DNA from: an uncultured Balneola sp.
GTDB lineage: Bacteria > Bacteroidota > Rhodothermia > Balneolales > Balneolaceae
Direction: 5' to 3'
Assembly (NCBI GenBank): GCA_913058495.1
Contig: CAJXQC010000002.1
Location: 1-64,000, forward strand
Length of the DNA: 64,000 bases
Part shown: positions 7,647 through 19,100 of the stretch, piece after piece
How the letters are laid out: each line of letters starts with the position of its first letter
Numbering within the stretch: the stretch's first letter is position 1
The notes under the pieces: model-generated
Told to the model about the DNA's origin: nothing
The model's database searches: none
Seen by the model: the letters and a program-made list of their open reading frames with translations, nothing else
Position numbers and translations under genes: made by a program

Positions 7647-10007
7647 ATGAACAAACTAACATCTTTCTCTTTCCTTTTACTGCTGATCAGCTTTTCCCTG
7701 AACAGCTTTTCTTTTGCACAAAATCAAAAAGCTAACTTTGAGCTGGCAGAACGTTTTACCACTCAGAAGATGCAAAAAATGGTGGGAAGCACTTCAGTAT
7801 TTCCACGCTGGATCGAAGACACCAATAACTTTTGGTACACTTACGTAAATTCCGAAGGCAAAAACTGGTATTTCGTAAATTCCGAAAGAGGAAATAAACG
7901 ACTTCTTTTCGACCAGGAAGAGATGGCTGCTCAACTATCTGAGAGTTTCAGCAGAACTTTTAACGCCAAGGATCTGGACCTGAAAGGCTTTGATTATGAC
8001 ACAGATCGCGAGCTGTTCACTTTCCATGTAGACAGTATCGAATTCACTTATAATTTGAACGGGAATCGTTTGATCCGTGGAGATTCTCTAGAAAAAGATG
8101 AGCGTGAAAACTGGAGATCTTACTCTCCCGATAGTTCGCATGTGGTTTTTGCAAAGCACCACAACCTGTTCATTATGGGTAAAGACGATCATGACAGCAC
8201 AGCAACTCAGATCACTGAAGACGGAGAACGCTGGTTCAGTTATCAATTTAGTGATGGTGACACTTCCAAAACTGAAAAACATCGAGCACGTGTAAATTGG
8301 TTTGAAGACAGTAAGAAGTTCTGGGTTAAACGACAGGACAAACGCAAAGTAGATGATCTTTGGGTGATCAATTCGTTAAAAAAACGTCCTGAGTTAGAAA
8401 CTTACAAATACCCAATGCCGGGAGAAGAAGATATTTATGTGGATGAGATCAAAGTCTTTGATCCTGCTACGACTGAGCATATTACGTTAGATACAGACAA
8501 ATGGGAAGATCAATCTTTGGGAGGAGCTTACTTCAATCAAGGTGGTATTTTTGAAACTGACAGATCTGATTTCCTTTACATCCTTCGTCGTGACAGAACC
8601 TGGAGTAAAATTGATGTATTAAAAGCGAATACTTCAACCGGAGAAGTTGAAATTCTGTTTTCGGAAGAAAGTAAACCATATTTCAACACAAGATATGCCC
8701 GACTTGCTATTATCAATGAAGGAGAAGAATATATCTGGTGGAGTGAGCGTACCGGATGGGGACAACTATACAGATACGACAGCAATGGAAATCTGAAGAA
8801 TAAGATCACTTCAGGTGCATGGGTTGTAGGTAATGTTGTTAAAGTAGATACTGCAGCCTCCAGATTATTTTTTGAAGGATATGGGCGTGAAGAAGGACAA
8901 AACCCTTATTACTCAAATCTCTATAGTGTAAAGTTTGATGGTTCAGGGTTTTCTCATCTCACTCCGGAAGATGCTACACATTCCATCAATTCTTCGGATG
9001 AAGGAAATTTCTTTGTAGATAATTATTCCAGAGTAGACCTGCCTACCAAGTCTGTACTAAGAGACGGTTCAGGTAAGATAATTACAACTTTACAAGAAGC
9101 TGATATTTCACAGATGGTGGAGCAAGGCTGGAAAGCTCCTGAATCATTCAAAGTAAAAGCCGCAGATGGTGCTACTGATATTTACGGTGTGATGTGGAAA
9201 CCATTCGATTTCGATTCTACGAAAAAATATCCGGTGATTTCTTATGTTTATCCGGGACCACAAACTGAGCCATTCCCGGCTAACTTTACGATCGGAGGAT
9301 CGAGAGCACGAACCACAACATTAGCTCAGGTCGGATTTATCGTTGTTGCAATGGGAAATCGTGGCGGAAGTCCGATTCGTTCTAAATATTATCATAATTA
9401 CGGTTATGGAGATATGCGTGATTATCCGTTAGCAGATAACAAATACGGTATCGAGCAACTTGCCGGCAAACATTCTTTTATTGATGCGAACAAAGTTGGA
9501 ACCTACGGTCATTCCGGTGGTGGATTCATGAGTACAGCTCTTCTGCTTACGTATCCAGACTTTTATGATGTAGCTGTATCTTCAGCCGGAAATCACGACA
9601 ACAATATTTATAATATCTGGTGGGGCGAAGTTCACAACGGAGTAAAAGAGAAAAAGAAAACCGTTACCAAAATGAATGATGACAGCACCAAAACCAAAGA
9701 AGAAGTCATTACGTTTGACGCACCTGTGGAAACCAATATCGAGCTAGCTAAGAACCTGAAAGGAAAGTTATTACTTGTTCATGGTGATATGGATAACAAT
9801 GTACATCCTGCGAATACAACCAGATTGGTAAATGCACTCATCAAAGAAGGAAAGCGTTTTGACATGATGATGTTACCGGGACGCAGACATGGTTTCGGGC
9901 CAATGCAACCTTATTTTGATCGAATGAGCTGGTATTATTTTGCAGAGCATTTGTTGGGTGATTACCGAACGAATGTGGAGTTTAATTTACCTCAGGATGA
10001 GAATTGA
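7647..10007 (+). CDS. S9 family dipeptidyl peptidase (DPP-IV type)
   Basis: A 786-residue secreted serine peptidase. The signal peptide covers residues 1-24 (SFSFAQ cleavage). Residues about 80-490 form a DPP-IV type beta-propeller; the alpha/beta-hydrolase domain follows from about 520 to the end. The catalytic triad can be read directly: Ser623 in GHSGGG, Asp716 in HGDMDNNVH and His748 in GRRHGFG. S9B enzymes cut dipeptides from peptide N-termini, usually after Pro or Ala, and in this group serve extracellular peptide use. Length and motif spacing are those of intact family members. A strong hairpin terminator follows 22 bases downstream. Confidence 0.95.
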   Translation: MNKLTSFSFLLLLISFSLNSFSFAQNQKANFELAERFTTQKMQKMVGSTSVFPRWIEDTNNFWYTYVNSEGKNWYFVNSERGNKRLLFDQEEMAAQLSESFSRTFNAKDLDLKGFDYDTDRELFTFHVDSIEFTYNLNGNRLIRGDSLEKDERENWRSYSPDSSHVVFAKHHNLFIMGKDDHDSTATQITEDGERWFSYQFSDGDTSKTEKHRARVNWFEDSKKFWVKRQDKRKVDDLWVINSLKKRPELETYKYPMPGEEDIYVDEIKVFDPATTEHITLDTDKWEDQSLGGAYFNQGGIFETDRSDFLYILRRDRTWSKIDVLKANTSTGEVEILFSEESKPYFNTRYARLAIINEGEEYIWWSERTGWGQLYRYDSNGNLKNKITSGAWVVGNVVKVDTAASRLFFEGYGREEGQNPYYSNLYSVKFDGSGFSHLTPEDATHSINSSDEGNFFVDNYSRVDLPTKSVLRDGSGKIITTLQEADISQMVEQGWKAPESFKVKAADGATDIYGVMWKPFDFDSTKKYPVISYVYPGPQTEPFPANFTIGGSRARTTTLAQVGFIVVAMGNRGGSPIRSKYYHNYGYGDMRDYPLADNKYGIEQLAGKHSFIDANKVGTYGHSGGGFMSTALLLTYPDFYDVAVSSAGNHDNNIYNIWWGEVHNGVKEKKKTVTKMNDDSTKTKEEVITFDAPVETNIELAKNLKGKLLLVHGDMDNNVHPANTTRLVNALIKEGKRFDMMMLPGRRHGFGPMQPYFDRMSWYYFAEHLLGDYRTNVEFNLPQDEN

Positions 10008-10028
10008 TTTGATATAAAACCAATCAAT

Positions 10029-10061
10029 AGGGACGTATGGCGATACGTCCCTACCTTTTTT
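10029..10061 (+). terminator. Rho-independent terminator of the S9 peptidase gene
   Basis: Perfect 10-bp stem AGGGACGTAT/ATACGTCCCT with a GGCG loop, followed after ACC by six T residues. The stem sequence belongs to a type of palindrome found widely in bacterial intergenic regions, so it may also be a dispersed repeat. Confidence 0.85.
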
Positions 10062-10154
10062 GATTTGGACTCACTTCCAGCAGAACAGCTATTCCTTTTA
10101 CAGAAGGAACTCTTTCTTCTTTCCATTTCTTACTGAGCGCAAGATCTTACGACT

Positions 10155-11477
10155 TTACTTTTTAACCAGTTTCTGAGATGACATATTCTGATATACTTTT
10201 TCCTGTTTTGTAACTGAGATAGTCCAAACAGCTCCTGCAATCAGCATCACTCCACCATAGATCATGATCAATGGTTTTACAGAGATCAGATCCAGTTCCA
10301 GACATGTTGCAGCCACCATCACTGAAAAAGAATTCGCAATAGTAAACAGCAACCATTCTGTGCTGAATATCCTGCCTCGAAATGTATCGGTTGTTCTTTT
10401 TTGAAGTAGAATAGTACTCATTACCCAATTGGCTCCCGACGCTGAATGAGCCAGAAACACAAAAAAGATCATTAACACTATACTTGTACTCCATCCTACT
10501 ACCATATACATCAGCCCGGTTATTAGAATACTAAAGCCCATCACCATTACCCAGTCTTTCTGATCTTTAAATAGCCTTCTTCCAATTACCGGACCAACTC
10601 CCGTTCCAATTCCGCGGGCTGCATAAAGCAATCCTAATCCGATACTCCCCATCTTGAGTACATCTTCGCTGACGATAATGAGTAAATAAACTAATCCACC
10701 CAGAAACATAGTTGAAGTTCCCTTTGCGATACTCGGTCTTAGAATATGCTTGTTTGAAAATAGATACTGTGCACCTTCTTTTATTCCGACAAAAGGATTT
10801 CTTGTTCTGAGCTTTTCCTCTGCCGTTTGTTCAGTTTGAGGAATAACCGCTCTGTACAAAAACCAAGCTGATATTATATAACTAAACGCATCCAGAATAA
10901 ATACCAGATCAGTTCCCAGAAACTCGGTTGCAAATCCTCCAATTGCCATTCCTGAAGTAAATATAATACTCCATGTTGCTGTCGAGATCACATTGGCATC
11001 AACAAGCTGCTCCGGAGTTGTAACATTTGGGATTGATGAAGTTTTGGCTGGTTCAAAAAGAGCAGAAAGCATCATCTGTACTGACGTAAGGGCAAAAGCG
11101 ATCCAAAGTGTTTCCGGAGATCTAACAAATAAAATCCCCAACAAAGATGCCGCTCTGGCAAAATCACAAAAAAGCATCAACTTCCTACGATTGAATCGAT
11201 CTGCTAAGTATCCTGCAAAGGGAGAAAAGAACGCCAGGCTCAACATCTTGACAACAATGATCAATCCAAGAAGTAATTCCGAATCAGAGTATTTGGCAAT
11301 GAGTGCGTAAAGGGCAAGGAGTCCAAACCAGTCTCCGAAGTTAGAAACTGCTTGGCTGATCCACAATAACCGATAATTTCGGTTTTCTTTTATAAGTTGA
11401 AAATATGGTTGTAGGCTTTTCAAAAATTCACTTTGATGGTATCTGAATTTGTACAACCAAATGTAACCATTACCCAC
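10155..11477 (-). CDS. MFS family exporter (EntS/MFS_3 type)
   Basis: A 440-residue major facilitator with about 12 membrane segments. The N-terminal FRNYRLLW-like entry (ENRNYRLLWISQAVSNFGDWF, about 31-51), the A-motif GYLADRFNRRKLML (about 93-106) and FEPAKTSSIPN (about 140-150) match the MFS_3 group, which exports siderophores and drugs. The substrate cannot be read from the sequence. The frame begins with GTG at 11477; an internal TTG about 19 codons later would also leave the first membrane segment intact, so the start is uncertain. No partner genes point to a specific cargo. Confidence 0.85.
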   Translation of the reverse strand: MGNGYIWLYKFRYHQSEFLKSLQPYFQLIKENRNYRLLWISQAVSNFGDWFGLLALYALIAKYSDSELLLGLIIVVKMLSLAFFSPFAGYLADRFNRRKLMLFCDFARAASLLGILFVRSPETLWIAFALTSVQMMLSALFEPAKTSSIPNVTTPEQLVDANVISTATWSIIFTSGMAIGGFATEFLGTDLVFILDAFSYIISAWFLYRAVIPQTEQTAEEKLRTRNPFVGIKEGAQYLFSNKHILRPSIAKGTSTMFLGGLVYLLIIVSEDVLKMGSIGLGLLYAARGIGTGVGPVIGRRLFKDQKDWVMVMGFSILITGLMYMVVGWSTSIVLMIFFVFLAHSASGANWVMSTILLQKRTTDTFRGRIFSTEWLLFTIANSFSVMVAATCLELDLISVKPLIMIYGGVMLIAGAVWTISVTKQEKVYQNMSSQKLVKK

Positions 11478-11532
11478 TCAAAATAGTCATTGACACTTTG
11501 AATGAGGTTGATAGAGTTATCTGCAATTCGTT

Positions 11533-12417
11533 TTACTGCTTATCAAAAGCGAGCACTGCATTCAGAATAAGTTGAACAGAAGATTTATAGAATTCCTGTG
11601 GAATCGTTTCAAATTCATCGCTTGCCTTATGATAATTTTCATGGTCTTCCACTCCGAAATACACAAATGGAACTCCTTTACTGTGAAATGGCCCATGGTC
11701 AGAGGAAAAAGTCCAATCGTTATAACCCAAATCCGGAGTGTCATGTCCGAATAACAATTTTAATCCTGCCGTATCTATGGATTCCAGAACAGGCTTTGTA
11801 TCAGGATAATGATGAGTGCCGGCTGCATAAATTTCGCTGCTATCATTTTGGCTTATCATATCCATGTTGATATTCAGCTTTACCATGCTCAAAAGAGCAG
11901 AATCTTCTACAAATGCTCTGGCTCCTTGTAAACCCATTTCTTCCGCATCAAAAGCTGCAAAAATAAGCGTATGATTTGGTTGTTCTTTTGCAAAATAGTC
12001 TGCCATTGCCAACAAAGCGGCTGTGCCGGATGCATCATCATCAGCACCATTAAAAATCAGCGAATCATTTCTTCCTAAATGATCATAATGTGCTGTTATA
12101 ACGATCATTGAATCCGTTTTTCCCTCAACTTTTGCAATAACATTTATTCCTGTCATTTCTTCCTGAGTCCGGCGATTCTCAAAAGTAAATTCATGGGTAT
12201 AAGAACCCTGAAACGGTTCAGTTCCTTCTTCCTGAAAACGAGTTATTAAATATTCACGAGCAATTCTATTTCCCTCTGTTCCGGTCCTTCTTCCTTCTGT
12301 AGCGTCAGAAGAAATAAATCGAAGATCTTCGATAAGTTGAGTAGTATCCAGGCTTGTTTTATTGTTTGGCTGACACCCCAATACCGGTATTAATAAAAGA
12401 AAGAGTAGTTTTTTCAT
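11533..12417 (-). CDS. M28 family zinc aminopeptidase, lipoprotein
   Basis: A 294-residue lipoprotein: signal peptide with lipobox LGC, lipidated Cys15. The two-zinc M28 active site is complete: His110 (TAHYDH), the bridging aspartate in NGADDDASG (126-128), catalytic Glu159 and ligand Glu160 (FDAEEMG), Asp186 (NMDMI) and His263 (ENYHKASD). M28 enzymes remove N-terminal residues from peptides at the cell envelope. It fits functionally with the secreted S9 peptidase gene nearby, though they are on opposite strands with the MFS gene between. ATG start. Confidence 0.93.
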   Translation of the reverse strand: MKKLLFLLLIPVLGCQPNNKTSLDTTQLIEDLRFISSDATEGRRTGTEGNRIAREYLITRFQEEGTEPFQGSYTHEFTFENRRTQEEMTGINVIAKVEGKTDSMIVITAHYDHLGRNDSLIFNGADDDASGTAALLAMADYFAKEQPNHTLIFAAFDAEEMGLQGARAFVEDSALLSMVKLNINMDMISQNDSSEIYAAGTHHYPDTKPVLESIDTAGLKLLFGHDTPDLGYNDWTFSSDHGPFHSKGVPFVYFGVEDHENYHKASDEFETIPQEFYKSSVQLILNAVLAFDKQ

Positions 12418-12589
12418 GAATTGATTGCTTTAATTTTGAGAGCTTAAGATTGAGTTAAATAAGACTCAAAGCAATTCTTAAAAACTAGTTTTACAAAAAA
12501 GTGAAATCTTATGGTCGATGAATTGCATTTCCTATTTACCACGATCAGCTAAATAGATTAACCTGTATAGCTACAAAACAAAACTTCAA

Positions 12590-12620
12590 TAAAAAACCCC
12601 GATCAAATCAATGACCGAGG
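12590..12620 (-). terminator. Terminator after the double-CxxC miniprotein
   Basis: Read on the minus strand, a 9-bp stem CCTCGGTCA/TGATCGGGG (two G-U type pairs) with loop TTGATT is followed by six T residues. It lies 100 bases after the miniprotein stop. The stem-loop design matches the terminators near 13130 and 54265. The rest of 12418-12720 shows no gene. Confidence 0.8.
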
Positions 12621-12720
12621 TTCGTGGTTAATTTTTCTAAAAATTAAAAAACAGGCCTACTACTCCTTCCCCTGTTCCTAGCTTTATGAATAACTTTACT
12701 CTGTAAATATCATTTCAGAC

Positions 12721-12951
12721 TCAGGAAAAGAAAGCATTTTTAAGTCGATCAATAAGTTTTTGCTTCATGACAGAATCCATTTCGTAGGCTTTCTGTAATT
12801 CTGTTTTTTTGTTTATATAACAAGTTTGACAAGCAAGCATGGTTTTACCCTGATCTTCCAACTTTCTGAGTTCGACTTTATAATTACCAATAGGTCGTTC
12901 TAAGCCCTCTTCTGAACTACAATAGGAACAATATCTGGTAATTACTTTCAT
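12721..12951 (-). CDS. 76-residue double-CxxC protein, function unknown
   Basis: A small hydrophilic protein, not recognised as a named family. With the ATG at 12951 it has 76 residues and two CxxC pairs, CSYC (8-11) and CQTC (41-44), spaced as in a zinc-ribbon or treble-clef fold, then a charged helical C-terminus (ELQKAYEMDSVMKQKLIDRL). An in-frame TTG would add 21 residues; the ATG is preferred because the CxxC domain then begins immediately. Its promoter region carries the same bipartite 22-bp-spaced element found upstream of the receiver/giant-protein unit, the PKD lipoprotein and the second receiver, so it may belong to their regulon, perhaps as a small nucleic-acid or protein-binding factor. 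Confidence 0.65.
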   Translation of the reverse strand: MKVITRYCSYCSSEEGLERPIGNYKVELRKLEDQGKTMLACQTCYINKKTELQKAYEMDSVMKQKLIDRLKNAFFS

Positions 12952-13033
12952 AAATGAATTGACTTTATTTCTATTTTGGTACGGGTGTGCCTTTACGGCA
13001 AATGTAAATTTCAATTTTTATGTATATATATCA

Positions 13034-13074
13034 ATAGGAAGGAGTGCTCAACTTAATAGGTATAAGTACCTATT
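13034..13074. promoter_or_regulatory. Bipartite dyad element, copy 1
   Basis: Two half-elements begin exactly 22 bp apart: ATAGGAAGGAGTGCTCA at 13034 and ATAGGTATAAGTACCTATT at 13056, the second a near-perfect palindrome. It lies 82 bp upstream of the double-CxxC gene. The same arrangement occurs at 34408, 38471 and 38983. It looks like a paired binding site for a dimeric regulator, with the two dimers on the same DNA face. Confidence 0.75.
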
Positions 13075-13115
13075 AACAGCTATTCTCAAATACTGCAACT
13101 ATTGAAGTAAAAAGT

Positions 13116-13146
13116 CAAAAAAAACCCAATCAAGTCAATGATTGGG
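13116..13146 (-). terminator. Terminator of the giant surface-protein gene
   Basis: On the minus strand an 8-bp perfect stem CCCAATCA/TGATTGGG with loop TTGACT is followed by eight T residues. It lies 24 bases beyond the stop codon of the giant gene and shares loop style with the terminators near 12605 and 54265. Confidence 0.88.
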
Positions 13147-13169
13147 ATTAGAGTTTTAATTAATATAAC

Positions 13170-16100
13170 CTATTTAATAAGCGTCATTCTTTTTGAATCC
13201 ACGTATTTACCGGCTACAATTCTGTAGAAATAGATACCGGAAGCAAGGTTGCTGGCATCAAAGCTGACCTGATGATAACCTGCGCTTTTTCTTTCGTTAT
13301 CTACCAGCGTTGCTACCCTACGACCAAGTAGATCAAACACCTCTAATCGTACTTCTCCGCTTTGCGGAATACCGTATCGTATTACTGTTGAAGGGTTGAA
13401 TGGATTCGGATAGTTTTGATTTAATTCCGCTGAAACAGGCAGCTCGGTGATCATATCTTCCACACTCACATTCAGTGGACTTACATCTACTGTCAATGTA
13501 TCCAAAGACACAATATTCTCGTTATTAGCCACTTGAATCGCTACAAAGAAAGTGTCTGCGTATGCCGGAGCTGTGATGGAAAGTTCACCATTGGTTCCAT
13601 CGAAGGCAAATACTTGAGCCGAGTCGGATTGGAGAGCAAACTTGAATTCCAGCTCGTTATCAGGAGTGGCAATATCGCTTACGTAATCCCACAGATTAAG
13701 AATTCGTGTTTCCTCAGTTTTAATTTTGAAAGGTTTTGGTAAGTCAGAGAAAACAGGTTCATCATCTACGCCTTCTTCCCCGCCCCACGATACTACAATG
13801 TTACTCGCCTCAAGTAAGGCTCTGAGTGCTGTAGCCCCTTCAGTGTTAAGTTCAATACTTCCAATATTGATACTTTGTACGGCAGTATTCACTTTGTCTT
13901 TCCAGCCCACAAACATCTTACTAACATTTTCAGAACTCATACCTGAACCAACTAAGAAGCCAGAGATGCTAGCAGTAGTAGAGGTTGTGTCGCTAAAGAG
14001 AATAATTGAAGAGTCTGAAGGAGCATTTTCAAAGTACTCTACATTCGATATATCCCAGTTGCTGATATCTTGATTGAAGGACTTTGCCCCTTGGAACATA
14101 TTCGACATGTTGGTTACCTGCGAGACATCCCAATCACCAACATTTTGTGTACTAGAAGTAGAAGATGCAACTTTTGCTGAGACTGGATTACAATCTTCAC
14201 CTTTTGGTGCAAAACCACCGTTAAAACATTTTGCCTCGCCGAACATATAATCCATTTCAGGCCCATGTCTTAAATCCCATAATAAGAATTGATTGAATTT
14301 TTTTGAAATGGCAAACATGTATTTCATGTTTTTGACATTTGAAACATTCCATTTAATAATAGATTGATCAAATTCTGAGCTATTAAACATATTGGACATA
14401 TCGATTACTGATGAAACATCCCAATTCCCTATAGGCTGGTCAAATTTTGCCCCACTGAACATCTCTCTCATATTTTGAACATTTGAAACATCCCATCCAC
14501 TAAGATCTTGATTAAAATGATGTGTAACAGGCAAGAAATCTCCACCGCCACTAAACATACCACTCATATCTCTAACATTAGATACATTCCAATTTGAAAT
14601 ATCTTGATTGAATGATGTAGCTCTGGTAAACATATAACTCATGTCTGTTACATTAGATACATCCCAATTAGAAATATCTTGATTAAACGCAACAGGAGTA
14701 CCACTAGAGCAAAATAACAAACCACAATTATAGCCCCCAATTTCACCAGAAAACATACGAGCCATTGTGGTAACACTTGAAACATCCCAAGAACCAATAT
14801 CTTGGTTGAAATCATTTCTGGTATAACTAACAGTAACTACTCCTGACGATGTATGACGTAGAATACGAACAGGATTGAATAAATTACTCATATCTGTAAT
14901 TCCTGTAGTAACCGTAGTTGCGAACTCAGGATGATTTGAATTCTCATTAAATAATGAGTCTAATCCGGCACGATCTCTTCGGGTATGAGTAACAGGTTCA
15001 TCATCAATAATTACAAACCCTTGTTCATTAATTGCCGCATTCGGTGCCTTGATGGTTACCCCGTTTTCTGCGAAGTAAAAGTTATTGTACAGTTCAACGT
15101 TCTCCTTACCTGTTTCAAGTACACTTAATTCAGGGATTTCTACTTCAACTGAAATATTGAAATTAACACCAGTGGTATAATTTAATTTTATATCTCTAGT
15201 TTCTAATTCCCAATAACTGCTATCCGCATTGAACGTTGGAGCTACAAATCCTGCTAAGTTGGTACTATCTGCTAGATTAATTGCTGTCCATGTAAAATTT
15301 GCTTCACTATCAGAAAGTGGAACATCATCTCCTAAAACATCAATAATTAACACAGAATCTGCGGAAAATCGATCTTTGCGAGCTATCAAATCAATCTTGC
15401 TGAGTCCAATTCCACCATCAATGATAGTCCAGTTAAAATCATCAATTATTTTCTGGCGACTCTTCACAGATCTTCGAGAATAGTTAGTACTGTCAACATC
15501 AAGGGTTAAGTTCATTGGTAACGTTTGTTCCGACCATTTGATGAGTAGAGAATCATAATTGATAATTGAAAGTGCAGTTCCTTCTAAGAAACCTTGAGAC
15601 CCCGCTTGCATGAATTCTACTGAACCAATTTGCCAGTCACCCAGCTCTTGATTGAAGGCAGATGCGTTGTTCAACATGTTTCTCAGATCTGTAACTTTAC
15701 TCACATCCCAACCGGATATATCCTGATTAAAGGAAGAGGCAAACTGGAACATGTCTCGCATGGTGTTCACATTGCTAGTATTCCAATTTGTTACGTCACC
15801 ATTAAATGCTGTTGCGCCATCGAACATGAAACTCATGTCGGTAATCGTTGATACGTCCCAATTATTAAGGTCAGCATTCACTTTTTCAGCAGCAAAGAAC
15901 ATAGCTGCCGTTGATGTTGCGTTGCTAAGATCTGGAGCATCTGTGGCATTATATACCATATTTCGTGCCCAAGCGAACATTCGTGTCATGTCTTCCCATT
16001 GAATTGAACCCCAGCTTTTTAACGAGAGCAATTGATCAAGATCCCCATCCACTTCTGCATTCATGTGTGGAAATACACCACCGATCATAACTGTATAGGT

Positions 16101-19100
16101 TCCAGCAGTTGCATAGGTATGCATAGGATCAGGGTCATCTCCTGCAAAGGTTTCTATTGTACCATCACCCCAATCAATGATAAAATCAAAATCGGTGATC
16201 TCGTTTCCACCACCGGTTGGAATAGTTACCGTCTCGTTGGGTGAAGTGGTTTGCCAGCGAGTTGTAAATTCAGAAGAGGAACCACCATCTGTAATTGTCC
16301 AGCCAAGGTCTATAAGACCATTATAGCTTGAAGCAGAGATAATAGAACGAACAGAATTGCCAAAAGAAATCTCAATATTACTAATGGCTGTAACCTTTTC
16401 TGCCCATCCTATAAGCGTGGAATCGTAATTTGAAGTAGATAACTCTGCGTCCTGCTTAAAGCCAATATCTATCTGAACTGTAGATGAGCCAATAGTACCA
16501 AAAAAGTCAAAGGTGTCTACGTTTTGGATATTCCAATTCCCAAGGTTTTGGTCAAAGGATTCTGTGGCTGCGAACATTCCGCCCATATTGGTTACTGAGC
16601 TTACATCCCATCCCGAAATATCCTGATTAAAATCTTTGGCTCCTGCAAACATCAGTTCCATATTGGTTACAGCCGAAACGTCCCAATCGGAAATATCTGA
16701 ATTAAATGAAGACTGATTGCTTAAGGAGAAAAACATATTTTCCATACTACTTACAGAGGATAGATCCGGAGTATCCAAGTTTCTTAACTCCAGGCTGTCA
16801 GCCCCGGCAAACATAGAAGCCATGCTTTCCCAATGGATATCTCCCCATAGAACCACACTGCGAAGATTTGAAATAGTGGCACCTTCCGCGCTTGCGTTCA
16901 TTTCAGGAAAAACGCCGGCTATTCTGATGTTTTTGGCACCAAATTCGGTATATGTATGAGATATAATCGGTGCATCGCCGGTAAATTTTTCTACTGTTCC
17001 ATCTCCCCAATCAATAGTGAAATCAAAATCAGAAATTTGATCTCCTCCTTTAGATCCAAGTTGAATTGTTGGTTGCTCTGAAGTTACTTCCCAGATAGAG
17101 ATGAACATATTGTATCGTCCACCATCGGTCAGTGTCCAACCTTTAAATCCAGTTAGATTACCATGAGCTGCGGAAGCGGGGCCATATTTTGCAGTGCCTA
17201 CATTCAACGAAAGATTTTCAGGTAGACCTTCTAATTTGTTCCAGTTATGAAGCAGTAAATCATAGTTTTGCTGGGAAAAACTGGTTCCCTGCAGGAAGCC
17301 AAACTGACCATTATCAAGTCGGGTAGCGCTAGTAATATCCCAAGTACTGATGTCCTGATCAAATGATGCAGCATTCAAAAACATACCGCCAAAATCGGTT
17401 ACTTTACTTACATCCCAACCTGATACATCCTGGTTGAAGGCAGTAGCATTAGCAAACATTCCGAACATATTTGTTGCCGACCCGGTTTTCCAAGTAGATA
17501 TATCACCATTAAAAGAATCGGTATCCTGAAACAATCCTCTCATATTTGTTACGGATGAAACATTCCAGTTGCTCAATTCCTGATTAAAAGCATCTGCGTT
17601 TTGAAACATTTCTCGCATGTTGGTCACCTTGCTGACATCCCATGTTGAAATATCTCCATTGAATATTGTGGCCCCATCAAACATAAAGCTCATGTCGGTT
17701 ACAGTAGATGTATTCCATCCGCTGAAATCTCCATGTAGCTTTTCTGCCGCAAAGAACATTCCTGCTGTTGAAGTTACCTTCGAAAGATCAGGTACATCTG
17801 TAGCTTTGTACTCCATATTGCGCGCCCAGGCAAACGAATTATTCATGCTTTGCCATTCAATATTTCCCCATTGATCTACAGAAACTAATTGATCCAAACC
17901 ACCATCCGCATTTGGTTTTAGATAAGGGAAAGTACCTTCGATCTGAACGGTATGAGTTCCTGCTGTTGCGTAGGTATGAGAAGGATCCGGATCATCACCA
18001 GTGATTCTTTCTACGGAACCATCACCCCAGTCAACGATAAACTCAAAGTCAGAAATTTCTGCTCCACCGCTTGTAGGTATGGTTACTGTTTCATTTGTAG
18101 AAGTAGTTGACCAGGTTGTGGTAAAGGCATTGGCAGGATCTACGGAAAGTACTTCGTTGACGGTGACTTCGAAACTATTATTCACTGAAAATTCACCGTC
18201 ACTCGCTGTTACTGTGATCGTTGCGGTTCCAAATTCCTTAAATGATAGTATAAGATTTGATTCACCACTGGCTATAGCTACCACCGATGACGGATTACTA
18301 CTCACTACCGAATAGGTTAATGTTGAATTTCCATCTGGATCAGAAAATACTCCACTAAGGTCTATGGTTGTATTCGGGTCTGTCTCATCCACAACAAGAT
18401 CACTTAATGGATTAATTAATACAGGAATTTCATTTTCATTAGTCACTGTAATGGTCAATAAAATAGTTGCTGTATTGAATATATCCTCGCCATCATCGGC
18501 CTGAACCGTTACTTCATACTTATTATTTCCATCTTGATCAGCAGGATTATCATAATCAGGAGAGACTTTAAATGTCAGATTTCCCGTAGAAGAATCAATA
18601 TTAAATAAATCAGCATCCGCTCCACCAGAAATGGAGTAAGCCAAGCCAATATCGGTTGCTCCACCATCTCCATCATTCGCATTTACATCTATAACACTTT
18701 CTGTACTGCCTTCAGTGAACAAAGCTGTGCTAGGTGTTCCTGATTCCAAACCATATACAGTTGCACCCGTAGCATTACCTCCGGATACAAATAATCTTGT
18801 ACCCTCATTATTGAAGGTAAAACTGTTTGATGAACCAATATCTAACGCTTCATCAAAACCTGAGTGCGTCGCTGTTGCCAAATCAAAAGGCTCTTCCATT
18901 TTAAACTCTTCAATTGTTCCTGATGAACCGAGAACTAATAATTTTTTCCCATCTGCGCTAAAGTCTATACTTTTGGGATATTGAAGGAATGGATCTGTAT
19001 ATAGATACTGGCGGTTAGCACTAGCTGTAGATAGAACGAAGGCTGTATTTAATGAATAGCTTGCAATTCGTATGTTTTGTGATTCTAAAATAAACATGCT

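Noticed and set aside
10062-10154. Minus-strand frame reading DLALSKKWKEERVPSVKG after the MFS stop
   Set aside because: About 30 codons with no start codon and directly preceded by a stop; it looks protein-like but cannot be supported as a gene or assigned remnant.
13533-13742. Short plus-strand frames at the 3' end of the giant gene
   Set aside because: They overlap the conserved C-terminal domains on the other strand and show no features of their own.
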